NCBI RefSeq assembly: GCF_026262505.1
Contig: NC_067205.1
Location: 26,169,693-26,233,692, forward strand
Origin: Trichomonas vaginalis G3
Taxonomy: Eukaryota > Parabasalia > Trichomonadida > Trichomonadidae
Length of the DNA: 64,000 nucleotides
Direction of reading: 5' to 3'
Part shown: positions 13,579-23,377 of the stretch, piece by piece
How positions within the stretch are numbered: position 1 is the stretch's first letter
How the letters are laid out: each line of letters starts with the position of its first letter
The notes under the pieces: generated by a model
The model's input: only the letters and a program-made list of their open reading frames with translations
The model's database searches: none
Told to the model about the DNA's origin: nothing
Translations under genes and position numbers: made by a program

Positions 13579-13913
13579 CAATTCAGGCTAGTTGAAAAAT
13601 AAAATGTTTCTGTACTTAATGAACTCAAGAATGTGGGTGAAGACAGACTCGCAAACTTCAACGCTTTGAAAAAATTATTACGGATAATGAGATAAGAATT
13701 AATGAAAAGAATCAACCCAGAAGAACAGCACAGAAGTTGCAAACTTCATTTTCGTAACTAACAACGTCTACCCTGTCAAAATTGAAGTTGGAGACAGAAG
13801 ATACGTAGTTTTAAGATTAATGGTAAATTCAAGGGTCAATTTGATTACTTTCAAGAATTTGATGGATTAATGCACAAAGGAATTTTTATGATAATTTACT
13901 GACGTATTTTTAT
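13579..13913 (+). pseudogene. E1 part: C-terminal end of primase-helicase
   Basis: The translated pieces match the last ~110 residues of the whole helicase of E2 (41841-43772, minus), including the stretch around NEKNQPRRTAQNVANF. The gene enters from the gap and is broken. It precedes the next small gene as in E2. Confidence 0.85.
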
Positions 13914-13953
13914 CAATTACGACCTTTCATCATTTAATGTACGAATCATACCG

Positions 13954-14283
13954 ATGACTGAAGCCAAACAAGATTTAATTGAATTATCATCAAATCCTTT
14001 AGATGTATGGATAAATACACATTATGATGAATTGTGTGCAGGTATGACGTGTGAAAATGCTCTATTCTGCAAACCATCAGACATGAAAGACAAAAACTTT
14101 CAAATGAGTATTAAGGATAAATGTGATAGGAAACATAGAAGAATAGACGGTAAACAAACATGGTATTATGTTTTGAAAGAAGAAATGAAAGGATTATATA
14201 AACAGGTTGAACCAAACGATAATGAGGAATCATTTACTGATGATGAAATACCTGTAAATGAGCCGCTAAGCGGCGAGACCTGA
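13954..14283 (+). CDS. E1 part: unknown ~109-aa protein downstream of helicase
   Basis: A hydrophilic protein rich in Asp, Glu and Lys, with a Cys pair near AGMTCENALFC. It is about 90% identical to the E2 protein at 41462-41821. It follows the helicase closely in both elements, so the two may be expressed together. Its last codons run through a pair of GC-rich palindromes that the E2 copy lacks. I know of no family; a replication or DNA-binding accessory is only a guess from position. Confidence 0.6.
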   Translation: MTEAKQDLIELSSNPLDVWINTHYDELCAGMTCENALFCKPSDMKDKNFQMSIKDKCDRKHRRIDGKQTWYYVLKEEMKGLYKQVEPNDNEESFTDDEIPVNEPLSGET

Positions 14284-14288
14284 AGGTC
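14262..14288. other. Paired GC-rich mini-palindromes, absent from E2
   Basis: GCCGCtaaGCGGC (14262-14274) and GACCtgaaGGTC (14277-14288) sit side by side at the end of the preceding gene. In E2 the flanking bases are joined directly, without this ~29-bp block, so it behaves as a discrete insertion. Confidence 0.75.
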
Positions 14289-14330
14289 TAGCTTTATAAA
14301 GTATGATTGGAATTTATTTTTGCATTAATC

Positions 14331-15044
14331 CTGTGTTGTTGTCAAAATGTCATGTTGTCACACTTTTTCAGAAAAGTTAAATGACCTGGTAGCACATGGT
14401 AGCATGGTAGCACCTTCGGTTATTCAAAAATAATTAATAACTACCTTCCTCCTGTGTTGTTGTCAAAATGTCATGTTGTCACACTTTTTCAGAAAAGTTA
14501 AATGACCTGGTAGCACATGGTAGCATGGTAGCACCTTCGGTTATTCAAAATTAATTAATAACTACCTTCCTCCTGTGTTGTTGTCAAAATGTCATGTTGT
14601 CACACTTTTTCAGAAAAGTTAAATGACCTGGTAGCACATGGTAACATGGTAGCACCTTCGGTTATTCAAAAATAATTAATAACTACCTTCCTCCTGTGTT
14701 GTTGTCAAAATGTCATGTTGTCACACTTTTTCAGAAAAGTTAAATGACCTGGTAGCACATGGTAGCATGGTAGCACCTTCGGTTATTCAAAATTAATTAA
14801 TAACTACCTTCCTCCTGTGTTGTTGTCAAAATGTCATGTTGTCACACTTTTTCAGAAAAGTTAAATGACCTGGTAGCACATGGTAGCATGGTAGCACCTT
14901 CGGTTATTCAAAAATAATTAATAACTACCTTCCTCCTGTGTTGTTGTCAAAATGTCATGTTGTCACACTTTTTCAGAAAAGTTAAATGACCTGGTAGCAC
15001 ATGGTAGCATGGTAGCACCTTCGGTTATTCAAAATTAATTAATT
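14331..15044. repeat. 121-bp tandem repeats (iteron-like), six copies, E1
   Basis: Six head-to-tail units of about 121 bp each contain GTTGTCAAAATGTCATGTTGTC-like, GACCTGGTAGCACATGGTAGC-like and TTATTCAAAA(A/T)TAATTAAT-like segments. The copies are almost identical. Diverged versions of the same modules occur at three places around the helicase and KilA-N genes of E2. The location between convergent gene blocks suggests a replication or regulatory site rather than coding sequence. Confidence 0.85.
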
Positions 15045-15064
15045 ATTGAATAACCTAAAAACAT

Positions 15065-15092
15065 GAGACTTTGTCTCCGGACTCTTTGAGTC
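15065..15092. other. Paired mini-palindromes next to the iterons
   Basis: GAGACtttGTCTC (15065-15077) and GACTCtttGAGTC (15080-15092) are adjacent. Both have five-base arms and a TTT loop. They resemble the palindromes inside the polymerase and coiled-coil genes. Confidence 0.7.
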
Positions 15093-15138
15093 ACTTCACG
15101 ATAAAATAAGTGATAACAAATTTTTATTTTTATCATAA

Positions 15139-15303
15139 ATGAATACCCCACAAGCTCAAAATTTACCACGAATCATAACAAGGGAGGAAATGATAAAAAT
15201 GATGCAAGAACATGTTAAAAATAACAAACCACTAAAATTGAGAAAATGTGGTTATGCGGTAATGATGGAAAGAGAGATGTTGTCGAAGAGGAATAAAAAT
15301 TAA
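15139..15303 (+). CDS. E1 part: small 54-aa basic protein
   Basis: The frame starts at ATG with MNTPQAQNLPRIITREE and ends KRNKN. E2 carries the same gene at 40960-41124 on the minus strand, at identical length and nearly identical sequence, which supports a real gene despite its size. It converges on the lysine-rich gene next to it. The protein is basic and Met-rich; no family is recognised. Confidence 0.6.
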   Translation: MNTPQAQNLPRIITREEMIKMMQEHVKNNKPLKLRKCGYAVMMEREMLSKRNKN

Positions 15304-15571
15304 ATTTGGATTGAGTTTAAAAAATTCATCTTTATTAAATTCATCTCTTCCAATCAATTTATTTATTCTATTAAATTCTTTTATTTTTGCTTCACTCAGT
15401 TTAAGGATTGAACGATAAGTTTCTAATTTTTCGATTATTTTCTTTCCTCTCTTTATCGTTTTCAACCCCACCGCATTGCGACTTCTTTTGTAATAGCATA
15501 TTTTTGATTTAATTCTGTTTAGTTTCTTTTATATTCATCGTCTGGACTCTTGACTGCTTCGTTGTTACTCA
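15304..15571 (-). pseudogene. E1 part: small lysine-rich protein
   Basis: A short, strongly basic, helical-looking protein gene begins MSNNEAVKSPDDEYK near 15571, just upstream of the integrase start in genome order. It is broken here, and the E2 counterpart (40670-40962) is broken too. Function is unknown; its charge would suit nucleic-acid or virion-core binding. Confidence 0.45.
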
Positions 15572-15575
15572 TTTC

Positions 15576-16440
15576 TTACGAAATAAAAAAAATTAAATAT
15601 TTATTTAAATATAATGGAGTAATAAAATAAATCGGAATTTCTATTAATTTATTGTCAACTTCAACTAATGCATTGCCGTTAATATATCTAACAAATTCAG
15701 CTATTGTGTCAAATCTTCGTCTTCTTTTTGTCATTGATTTATCAGTTTTTCCATAATTGAGATGAATCAAAACTTTATCCCCTTGTTTAAAATTCATGAG
15801 CCCCGAATTAATTTGTTCACGTTTAACATCATTCAACCTTTCCATTTGCTTTCTAATATATTCCCATTCTTTTGAAATATCATTTTTCATTTCCACTGGT
15901 TTCATGTTAATAGTTCTATGCCATGTATTATTGTAATAATATACTAACTGCTGTATGATGGAGTCATGATTTCCATCCCAGTATATTTGACCGTTAACCC
16001 CTAACGCATCTCTAAGAGTTCTCATTACCGCATCAACTATTTTATTATGAAACGTATATGAAGAGGATGAGAAGTAAAAATTAATTTGTGGGAAATAATG
16101 AGTTATGGCTGCCTGAAATCCTTTATCACCATCACTCCTTATATTATCTACTCTTTCATGATCTAGTAAGTATTGAATAACTCTTCTTGTTTCCTGTTCT
16201 GTTTTCCCTTTCACCGGAATGCAATATAAATATCTAGTGTTAATGTTAATGGCAAATAAATAAGTAACGTTTCCTCTTGAATATTCTAAATGATCGATTT
16301 CGTATGAATATGGATATGGTGCAAATGAAGGGCGACTAAATTTTTCCTTTAACGGTTGAATTTTTGGGTCAGTTGGTTTATTTAATATTTTGAAATCCTT
16401 TTTAAAATCTTTTTGCTTCTTTAATGTTTGAAATGGATAT
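15576..16440 (-). pseudogene. E1 part: RVE-family integrase
   Basis: The minus strand encodes a retroviral-type integrase core: an EIDHLEYS stretch with the first acidic residue, SDGDKGFQAA with the second, then a helix and a YYYNNTWHRTINMKPVEM segment typical of RVE integrases. A C-terminal chromo-like or SH3-like segment rich in basic residues follows. The integrase joins Polinton ends to target DNA with a 6-bp duplication, as seen for E2. The gene is broken. E2 carries a close copy at 39790-40650. Confidence 0.85.
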
Positions 16441-16463
16441 TAATAAAAGTGAATGATGAAGGA

Positions 16464-17176
16464 TTAACTGAAGGAGGAGGTACTACTGTTGGAGGTTTTG
16501 GTGTCAAGTGGTTTAATTTTATCTGCTTTGATTTTGGATTTCATTCCCCTCTTCATTAATTCCGGATGTATTCTATTCATTTGTTTTAAATATGCTGTAT
16601 ATAAAGGTTTGATATACTTTCCCGCTTCGAGTTTATGTTGAAGGATGAATTCCAAAAGTTGATCTTCATTTAAAAGTCGGGCTGAATATGGTTTAACTAA
16701 TGAATCATAAATTAAAGCTTGTGCATCATTTATGGTCTGAAGGACCTGGGCGTTTTGCACCTTTAGCTGTTGAACATTTGCTACTTTCTCTTTGGTGTTG
16801 TTTTCGGCTTTTTCTTCTTTGGCTTTTGTTCCTTTGGCTTTTGTGGCTCAGGATTATATAATTTATATAATTTATATAATTCATCAATATCTTCTTCTGT
16901 TAATACTTTATTTTTGAAATCTTTCAACTGTTTAAGTTGTGATTTAGTTTTTCCCTTTGAATATTTTCCTTCTTTAATGTTCTCTCTTAAACGTTTAATT
17001 ATTTTATCATGATATTTCAAAATTTCATTTTTATAATATGAATAATAATAATCCATATCATCACCCGTTATATTTTTATTATATTTTTGGAGATATGATT
17101 TTAATTCATAATAACTAAGAAATTTTTGATTAAATACTAAATCATCAATTAAATTTTTTAAATCTGTGTTATCCAT
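16464..17176 (-). pseudogene. E1 part: lysine-rich and helical region between integrase and polymerase
   Basis: The region starts at an ATG near 17176 with an Asn/Tyr-rich helical segment, runs into a Lys/Pro-rich linker, then a helical segment ending in Ser/Thr-rich sequence. It may be the N-terminal part of the integrase gene or a separate protein. It is broken. A GGTCtgaagGACC palindrome (16734-16746) lies inside the coding sequence, and the flanking peptide resembles one near the start of the fibre-like gene of E2. Confidence 0.55.
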
Positions 17177-17200
17177 TTATATAAAAATAAAATAAGTGTT

Positions 17201-20200
17201 TTAAATAAATGGCATACAACATCCATTTTCACAACATACAGCTTTAGTGTGTGCTCCTGTTAATGCAGTCTTACCAATTGTTAAGCGAGTCATTGACCCA
17301 TTTTTAAGTTGTAAATTAATATTCTGACCATCAAATATCACTTTATCATTTATTATATCCAAATAATTTTTAGGTGTTAATTGTTTATTTTGTCTTAAAC
17401 TAACACCTTTCATTTTTTGTGCAATCTTTTTGAAAGTCTTCACCATCATTCCGTTGAATGATGTATAACACTTAGGGCATAAAGCAACCATGTTATCACC
17501 TTGTTTCTCAATTGCTAAACCCAATAATTTTTTCTCATGTGCTTTTTCTTCAGCTTTATTCTTTAATTTAGGTTTAAATTTCTCATCAAAACAGAAGAAA
17601 TCAAAAGGTGCGAATTTGAAAATGTTTTTATCATAAAATTTTTTATCGGTTACAATTGCTTGAAATGCTTGAGTGTTAGGAAGATTTGGGTCGCCAGCGA
17701 TTGCCCAATATGATGAATCAGTATCACCTTCAATGAAATGAAAACGATTAACATCCATGCATTTATACATAAAATCATAAATGAAAACCAAATACCAGTA
17801 TTTTGCGTTATCTAAAGTGAAGAATGCCTCTTGTAAACATGTATCACATCTATAAAATCTATCTTTAAGCATCACTTGATATGTATCCTCTCCTATTTCT
17901 CTTATGTTTTTAAACTTATTTGACATACATGCAACGCGTGCCTTCTGTGCATTCATTATTTTAGTCTTTGCGTAATTTTGTGTATTCATTGCATCGTAAC
18001 CATATGATCCATTAAGTGAAATCTTGCAAAATAAACTTTTTCCTTTATTTCCTTCTAATTCAGCCTTTTGTCTTTCGTTCATAAATTCGTTCGCAAATTC
18101 ATTAAAACAAGTGTTTTTCGTAAATGTTAAAATTGATTGAATGTCATCAATGATAAAATGAAATCTGTCTATTAGATACCAAAGATAATAAGAAGAAAAT
18201 GGTTGATATTGGTTGTGTGTTGATGCTAACTGAGTTAATTTCCTCTGTTTCTGGTCAACTGGTAGATTGTTTGATTTCATGTAATTATACATAAAACTGC
18301 CAATTGTTTTTTCATCTGTGATAATATCTAAGTTTCTTATTATTGGTAAAAAGTTTATGTAATCATTAATGTATTTTTCATCAATGTGACCCTTTACTTC
18401 AGCCACGAATAAAGTATTTTTCTTCTTAATTATTCCCAGTGCTTTTGCTTTCTTTGTTGCTGTATCACAAATGATAACACCATTCAATCTTCCCGGCATA
18501 TACATTTTATGGTCAGTATATTGAATGAAATCATGAGGATTAGATGAAAATGATGAAGGATATAATGAATTAAAGTCAACACCAACGAAATGAGTCATAA
18601 TGTTGGAAGTGTCCTCATTTGATACAGTTTTAGTTTCTGGATTATATGAAAGTTTATTAATGTGCGTGATTCCTTTAAGATTTACTCTATGTTGAACATT
18701 TGATAAACCACCAGTAATTCCATTACGGAGGATGTGATAAGCTTCAACTGAATCTAGAGTCATTGGTAAATTATTTTTTAATGTATAATTTCTTAAATTG
18801 ATTCTTAAACGTTGAACATCTTCATCTTTATTTGATTTTACGACATTGCAATAACAACACATTAACTGACAATTTTCTTTGGTATGTGGTTTTTCATTAT
18901 CGATTCTATCTAATGTTGGTTTATTAGCATATGTAAACGCTTTACCACACATTTTGCATTTAGATGAAAGGATTAAATCGTGATAGTATTGATAGTCATC
19001 CATTGAAACATTGTTTTTAGTATCCCTTTCTGCTTTTTCATCTTGTTTCTTATATGAATCAATTTTATATTTCCAATACTTTTTTGTTAATTCAAAACTT
19101 GATTCCACATTTTCTTCTTCTGGATATGTTTCGTTAGGATTGAAGTTCTTATATGCTAACGCGTAACGAATCATTGATGCATTCGATGATAAAGAAAGAT
19201 TATGAAGCATGTCAATTTTATAAACAAATGTTTCTTCAATAATTTTATCAATTGGGTCAATCATAATTTCAACGTCTTTATTGCAATAATGAATAAAATA
19301 TTCTAATCTATTCTCAAAATTTTTAGCATCATTGAGATATATTTGATAATCTGAATCGGATATTGTTTCTTGAGTTAATGCTGAATAAAATGAATCTTGA
19401 GTGAATGGTTCCACTTTATATAATTCATCTTCGTAATTCTCCCATGTGATGAATTGATAAGGGAAAAAGGATTTAACACGTGATTTATTGTTTCCGAAAT
19501 CTTGAGTGAATTGGTCTAATGTTCCACCCGCTATATAATTTCTGATGTCAATAAATCTTAATTCATATGGACAGTTTGTTTTCTTTACAATGATTTGCTT
19601 AAATTGAGAAGAAGAACCCAGCATTGATTTTATTTTCCATTTTGCAGTGTTTAAATCACGAAGAATTAAATTTAAATCAAACTTTCCCGAATTAAAACCT
19701 ATGATATTCACTTTATTGAATTCCTCATCTAGAAGTTCTTTAAATGCTTCCTTCTGTTTTTCATTTAATGTATGGGACAAAGTCCCCGCCGTTTGGTCCG
19801 TTTGCGGCTTCATTAATTCTTCATATTGTTCAATATTTGATTTAGCAACTAATGAACAGGTTGAAAATAAAAATTCAATCCAATCAGAGATGAACGAATC
19901 ACTTGATGTTAAGCAAAAATTCCTCGTAAATGTTTTATCACGGTCTACGACCTCGCCGCTTCGGTCTGAAAGACCTTCAGGACTCAAAGAGTCCGTTTGC
20001 GGCTTTATTTTGACAGTTGATGATACCATAAATGGTTTTAAGTAAGCGTTCAAAGTTGCACATTCAGAAAGTTGAAGTTCTTCTTTAGTCTCTAATGTTT
20101 CGAAGTCAAAAGTAATATAATATCTTGTTGGTTTATAATATTCCTGCAAATTATGTGCTAATAGCCATTGATATATCTTCTGTTTCGTGATATGTGGTGC

Positions 20201-20740
20201 ATATGGTTGTTGTGTGTTTTGCAATTGAACGTCTTGAATTAATCTTCCATTATTTTCTTTACATTTCTCACAATGCTTTAAAAATCTTCTTTGGTTTTTC
20301 CTTTCTGGGTCATCACGGATAGAATATACTTCTTCTTTGCAAAAGGGGCAAACTTTATATCCTGTGAGTGCTTCAACGTCTGTAATTCTGTCAGCGTGAA
20401 GTTTTCCACATGGACTCTGTGTTAATAAAATATTTACTGTTTCAAATTCTGGATCTATCATTATTGATTCCACTAATGGAAAGTCTACCTTATTTATGTC
20501 TACGTCTTCTGGTTGAGGGACACAATAATAAAAATCAATATTAACGTTTAACATTCTTGCTAACCTCTCACTTTCTGATGAAATGTCAAATCCTTCATAT
20601 GCATCTATGGCTTCATTTAAATAACTTCTACGAGTTTTAGGATTAACACCATCAGGAATGTTATAGAAGCGTTTAAATAACCTTCTACCTTCGGCTCTTA
20701 TTTGATTATCATTCATTTTAGCTGTTCCGTTTTTGTTCAT
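17201..20740 (-). CDS. E1 part: protein-primed DNA polymerase B (whole frame)
   Basis: A frame of 1179 codons encodes a family-B polymerase of the protein-primed type used by Polintons. Visible landmarks are a 3'-5' exonuclease segment with FDFETLE (about residue 210), polymerase motif A GVDFNSLYPSS (about 725), motif B KISLNGSYGY (about 905) and motif C EGDTDSS (about 1005). The N-terminal ~200 residues include Cys pairs (CPFCKEE, HCEKCKE). A HNH-like zinc module (CKMCGKAF, LDRIDNEKPHTKENC, CCYCN) lies near residues 595-645, before motif A. The E2 copy is nearly identical but broken. The frame carries two in-frame GC-rich palindrome blocks absent from E2. Confidence 0.93.
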   Translation of the reverse strand: MNKNGTAKMNDNQIRAEGRRLFKRFYNIPDGVNPKTRRSYLNEAIDAYEGFDISSESERLARMLNVNIDFYYCVPQPEDVDINKVDFPLVESIMIDPEFETVNILLTQSPCGKLHADRITDVEALTGYKVCPFCKEEVYSIRDDPERKNQRRFLKHCEKCKENNGRLIQDVQLQNTQQPYAPHITKQKIYQWLLAHNLQEYYKPTRYYITFDFETLETKEELQLSECATLNAYLKPFMVSSTVKIKPQTDSLSPEGLSDRSGEVVDRDKTFTRNFCLTSSDSFISDWIEFLFSTCSLVAKSNIEQYEELMKPQTDQTAGTLSHTLNEKQKEAFKELLDEEFNKVNIIGFNSGKFDLNLILRDLNTAKWKIKSMLGSSSQFKQIIVKKTNCPYELRFIDIRNYIAGGTLDQFTQDFGNNKSRVKSFFPYQFITWENYEDELYKVEPFTQDSFYSALTQETISDSDYQIYLNDAKNFENRLEYFIHYCNKDVEIMIDPIDKIIEETFVYKIDMLHNLSLSSNASMIRYALAYKNFNPNETYPEEENVESSFELTKKYWKYKIDSYKKQDEKAERDTKNNVSMDDYQYYHDLILSSKCKMCGKAFTYANKPTLDRIDNEKPHTKENCQLMCCYCNVVKSNKDEDVQRLRINLRNYTLKNNLPMTLDSVEAYHILRNGITGGLSNVQHRVNLKGITHINKLSYNPETKTVSNEDTSNIMTHFVGVDFNSLYPSSFSSNPHDFIQYTDHKMYMPGRLNGVIICDTATKKAKALGIIKKKNTLFVAEVKGHIDEKYINDYINFLPIIRNLDIITDEKTIGSFMYNYMKSNNLPVDQKQRKLTQLASTHNQYQPFSSYYLWYLIDRFHFIIDDIQSILTFTKNTCFNEFANEFMNERQKAELEGNKGKSLFCKISLNGSYGYDAMNTQNYAKTKIMNAQKARVACMSNKFKNIREIGEDTYQVMLKDRFYRCDTCLQEAFFTLDNAKYWYLVFIYDFMYKCMDVNRFHFIEGDTDSSYWAIAGDPNLPNTQAFQAIVTDKKFYDKNIFKFAPFDFFCFDEKFKPKLKNKAEEKAHEKKLLGLAIEKQGDNMVALCPKCYTSFNGMMVKTFKKIAQKMKGVSLRQNKQLTPKNYLDIINDKVIFDGQNINLQLKNGSMTRLTIGKTALTGAHTKAVCCENGCCMPFI
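19774..19994. other. Mini-palindrome blocks inside the polymerase gene
   Basis: GGGACaaaGTCCC (19774-19786), GGTCtacGACC (19942-19952), GGTCTgaaAGACC (19963-19975) and GGACTCaaaGAGTCC (19980-19994) lie in the exonuclease-region coding sequence. The first, third and fourth fall in two blocks, each a multiple of three bases, that E2 lacks; E2 instead has GCCGCaaaGCGGC and GGTCgtaGACC at 36308-36333. Confidence 0.8.
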
Positions 20741-20785
20741 TTATGTAAGAATAAAAAATTAAAAAATAAATAAAAATAAAGTTTA
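20741..20785 (-). promoter_or_regulatory. Shared upstream T/A-tract motif before polymerase
   Basis: In the gene's sense the sequence reads AACTTTATTTTT, a T-rich tract with ATTTATTTTTTAATTTTTATT, then CTTACATAA directly before ATG. Very similar tracts precede the E2 polymerase, helicase and KilA-N genes. This is probably the element's own core promoter or leader; it is not demonstrated. Confidence 0.4.
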
Positions 20786-20803
20786 TTTTTTTAAAGTCCA
20801 GGG

Positions 20804-21916
20804 CTAAAGTCCATAAAATGAATTAAGAACACATAAATTTTTATCATCTGCGACGTGACGAATACATTTTAATTTACTCAAGAATGCGTACCCTGATACA
20901 TTAAATCTAATTCCTGTCTTATTTAATTTCACAACTTTGAAAAGGAATGTATGAATAGCTATAAAATGATGAGATGATGTTTTATGGGTTGCTTCCATTT
21001 TTTCTGAAATAAATGAATAAATATAATGTTTATAAGTTTTCATATCTTTTATATTCTTAATAACGAATGGTATAGACCTTTCAACTTCGTCTTCCTTCGG
21101 TGCTGTTCTTTCATATGAAACATTATTAGTATCTTCAATAATGAAACCACAATCGCATAAAATTTTATATGTACCAATTGTTTCTTTTGATATTTTATCT
21201 AACAAATCAAAAACTTTATCAACACCTGTACATTTATTTAAATAATAATTTGTGTAAATATCATGGTCTTCTTTCTTAATCGTATTTGTTGCATATGTTA
21301 CATTTTTCAGTGCTTTTTTGAATTTTTCAGAATCAAGAGGAGGTGAAAGTAATATACATGGATAATCTCCATCGTCAATAAATTGTAACTTATGTTTATG
21401 AATAAATTTTGTGCCTTCTTCCGAAAGTGTTTCATCTATTTCACCATCTAATAAATTTTTAGTAGATTCCAAAAAGTAATTTTTATATCTTTCTTCATGA
21501 GATTTTTGAACTTCTGATTCTGAAGCTGGGATATTCATTAAACCCTCTACTTCATTCTCATTATATTTTTCAACTTCTCTTAATTCCTTAATTTTTTCAT
21601 CTATTTCATCTCTTATTTTTTCCAGTCTTTCAATTTCATCATATTCATCATCTTTAATCCGTTCTTCATAATATTCAGGGAAAACATCAGGTTCTTTAGG
21701 TTTTTCTTCTTCAGATGTGGGATATAAGAAATTTATAACATCATCTTTATTCATTTTTCCATCATAATCTAAATCATTTAATAACTCCGCGAATTTTTGA
21801 CAATTTCTTAAATAATATTTATTAACTTCATAACTCGCCTCCTCTAATATATCCTTTATTTCCTCGTTTGTGAATCCCAATTTTTTAACGTCGTTAGTCT
21901 TGACACTCATTTTCAT
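20804..21916 (-). CDS. E1 part: coiled-coil protein, unrecognised (370 aa)
   Basis: The protein has an N-terminal helical domain (to about residue 70), an acidic Glu/Lys-rich coiled coil (about 80-130) and a globular C-terminal half with a conserved-looking CDCGFIIEDTNN segment. E2 has a homologue at 34357-35500 whose C-terminal half is almost identical while the first ~110 residues are much more diverged, pointing to domain exchange. It lies upstream of the polymerase in the same direction. A terminal-protein or replication-accessory role is possible from position only. Confidence 0.6.
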   Translation of the reverse strand: MKMSVKTNDVKKLGFTNEEIKDILEEASYEVNKYYLRNCQKFAELLNDLDYDGKMNKDDVINFLYPTSEEEKPKEPDVFPEYYEERIKDDEYDEIERLEKIRDEIDEKIKELREVEKYNENEVEGLMNIPASESEVQKSHEERYKNYFLESTKNLLDGEIDETLSEEGTKFIHKHKLQFIDDGDYPCILLSPPLDSEKFKKALKNVTYATNTIKKEDHDIYTNYYLNKCTGVDKVFDLLDKISKETIGTYKILCDCGFIIEDTNNVSYERTAPKEDEVERSIPFVIKNIKDMKTYKHYIYSFISEKMEATHKTSSHHFIAIHTFLFKVVKLNKTGIRFNVSGYAFLSKLKCIRHVADDKNLCVLNSFYGL

Positions 21917-22015
21917 ACGAATTAAAAAAATAAATTATTCAAAAAATGTAAGACATGAATTTTTAAAGTTTATTTTTTTATTTTTTTTATTTCATTATGG
22001 TAGTGAATCTTTCAT

Positions 22016-22603
22016 TCATGAATGATAATTATATCTAATTTCTTTTATTCTCTCGTACATACTAGATTTAAAGAATTCAGAACATTTCCCATAATCTCCT
22101 AAATGTTTTCTTATCCCTAACGTGTGCCAGTTATTATATGAAACTGAATAAACTTTATCTTTATCTTTACACCTTTCATCACTTCCAATATATTTATATC
22201 TCAGTTTTGATTTAGCATTTTCATATTCATTAGCGTTTAATAATTCACAGTCTTCCTTTTTAAATTGATGTTTAAGATATTCAGGATTTAATACTCTACG
22301 TTTATATGCTCCTAACTTAGTTCTAAAGGTTTTTCTACAAAATTTAGGAATTCCATCCTCTTTAATGTCATCAATGATTTCCATTTCATTATTTTCAATT
22401 TCTTCTTCTCGTTTATGAGGTCTTTGATTATGACTCCATTGATTCCATGAAATTAAATATTCTTTATCATTATATTTATACCTCATTAGCTTATTTTGGC
22501 TTTCATATTCATTTAATAATTCACAATCTTCATTTTTAAATTGAAGTTTAACCCATTCAGGATTTAAACAATGTTTAATTAATCGCGGAATATCTGACAT
22601 CAT
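22016..22603 (-). CDS. E1 part: two-repeat DNA-binding-like protein (195 aa)
   Basis: The protein holds two related modules of ~50 residues: NPEWVKLQFKNEDCELLNEY with a YKYNDKEYLISWNQW end, and NPEYLKHQFKKEDCELLNANEY with a VYSVSYNNWH end. The pattern (aromatic, Phe-x-x-x-x-Cys-Glu-Leu-Leu, Tyr-x-Tyr, Trp) resembles small repeat domains next to homing-endonuclease and viral DNA-binding modules, but the assignment is tentative. E2 carries a different gene at this terminal position. Confidence 0.5.
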   Translation of the reverse strand: MMSDIPRLIKHCLNPEWVKLQFKNEDCELLNEYESQNKLMRYKYNDKEYLISWNQWSHNQRPHKREEEIENNEMEIIDDIKEDGIPKFCRKTFRTKLGAYKRRVLNPEYLKHQFKKEDCELLNANEYENAKSKLRYKYIGSDERCKDKDKVYSVSYNNWHTLGIRKHLGDYGKCSEFFKSSMYERIKEIRYNYHS

Positions 22604-22718
22604 CTATATATAGCTTCTTTTATAAAAGATAAAAAAATAAATTATTTTAAAATTAATGTTAATTTTTTAATGGTTTATAAATAAATATATTTTAATGCAT
22701 CGTCTATATATAGATGTA

Positions 22719-22755
22719 ACAAAAAAAGTCACACAACCCGCACTCATATACTACT
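22719..22755 (-). repeat. Outer end of E1 (terminal repeat core)
   Basis: The last 37 bp match the outermost bases of the E2 terminal repeat with one inserted base (GTGCGGG against ATGCGGG context). Further inside, the E1 and E2 ends are unrelated. The 6 bases that follow, GTTCTT, would be the target duplication, but the partner lies beyond the gap. Confidence 0.8.
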
Positions 22756-23377
22756 GTTCTTTTTTTGCAGCTTTTAGTCGCTGTATTCGCAGATTATAAA
22801 TAATCACTCTAGTCAAAGACTTTTAGCTATTACATTAATGACAAAGCTCGTGAAATCTCATTTGCTTGATCTTGAGTATGAAGTTTCAAAAAAGACAAAA
22901 GAAGATAATATAGTGCAATTTCGGTGTTAAATTTTGTTCACAAGATGCATCAACTAAATAAAAATTTTAAAATTCATTTTATTTGGAGTATTTTCAACCT
23001 GATAATTCCCAGATGACTCGTGTCTTTGTTTAGGTATTGCAAAATAATTCTTGCCAATTATTAAAATAGAATTATGACACTTTATATAGTGAATCCAAAA
23101 TTCAGTGTATTAAACTGGGATTTGTAAATCTCAATACATAAAGCTTTAAATTGCAAGTAGATTAACTGAAAGAAATAAATATAGTATGTTAGAGTTTATC
23201 TTAAAAATAACTCAGGATTTGATGCAATGTAAACATTTTAATTTTTATACGACTATTCTGTTTTCAGAGAACCTGTAATTCTTTTATTGAAAACTGTTAT
23301 CGTCATTCCAATATTTTTATAGCCTAGCTTATAACTAAGCTGGAATTCACACTGATATATGGGAAGAATATTATCCA
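22756..23377. other. Intergenic, no gene seen
   Basis: AT-rich sequence between E1 and the gene fragment. I see no reading frame with protein-like composition and no repeat. Confidence 0.6.

Larger units (their letters stand above)
13579..22755 (-). mobile_element. Polinton/Maverick element 1 (E1), one end only
   Basis: This is a virus-like DNA element of the Polinton family. It holds protein-primed DNA polymerase B, RVE integrase, the tail of a primase-helicase and small unknown genes, in the same order as E2 but inverted. It begins at the assembly gap and ends at 22755 with the same outermost ~37 bp as E2. Genes shared with E2 are nearly identical, so the two copies are recent relatives. 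It is a fossil with several breaks, although the polymerase frame looks whole. The capsid half, if present, lies beyond the gap. Confidence 0.93.

Noticed and set aside
14331-15044. CRISPR array
   Set aside because: The repeats are contiguous 121-bp units with no unique spacers, and the context is eukaryotic.
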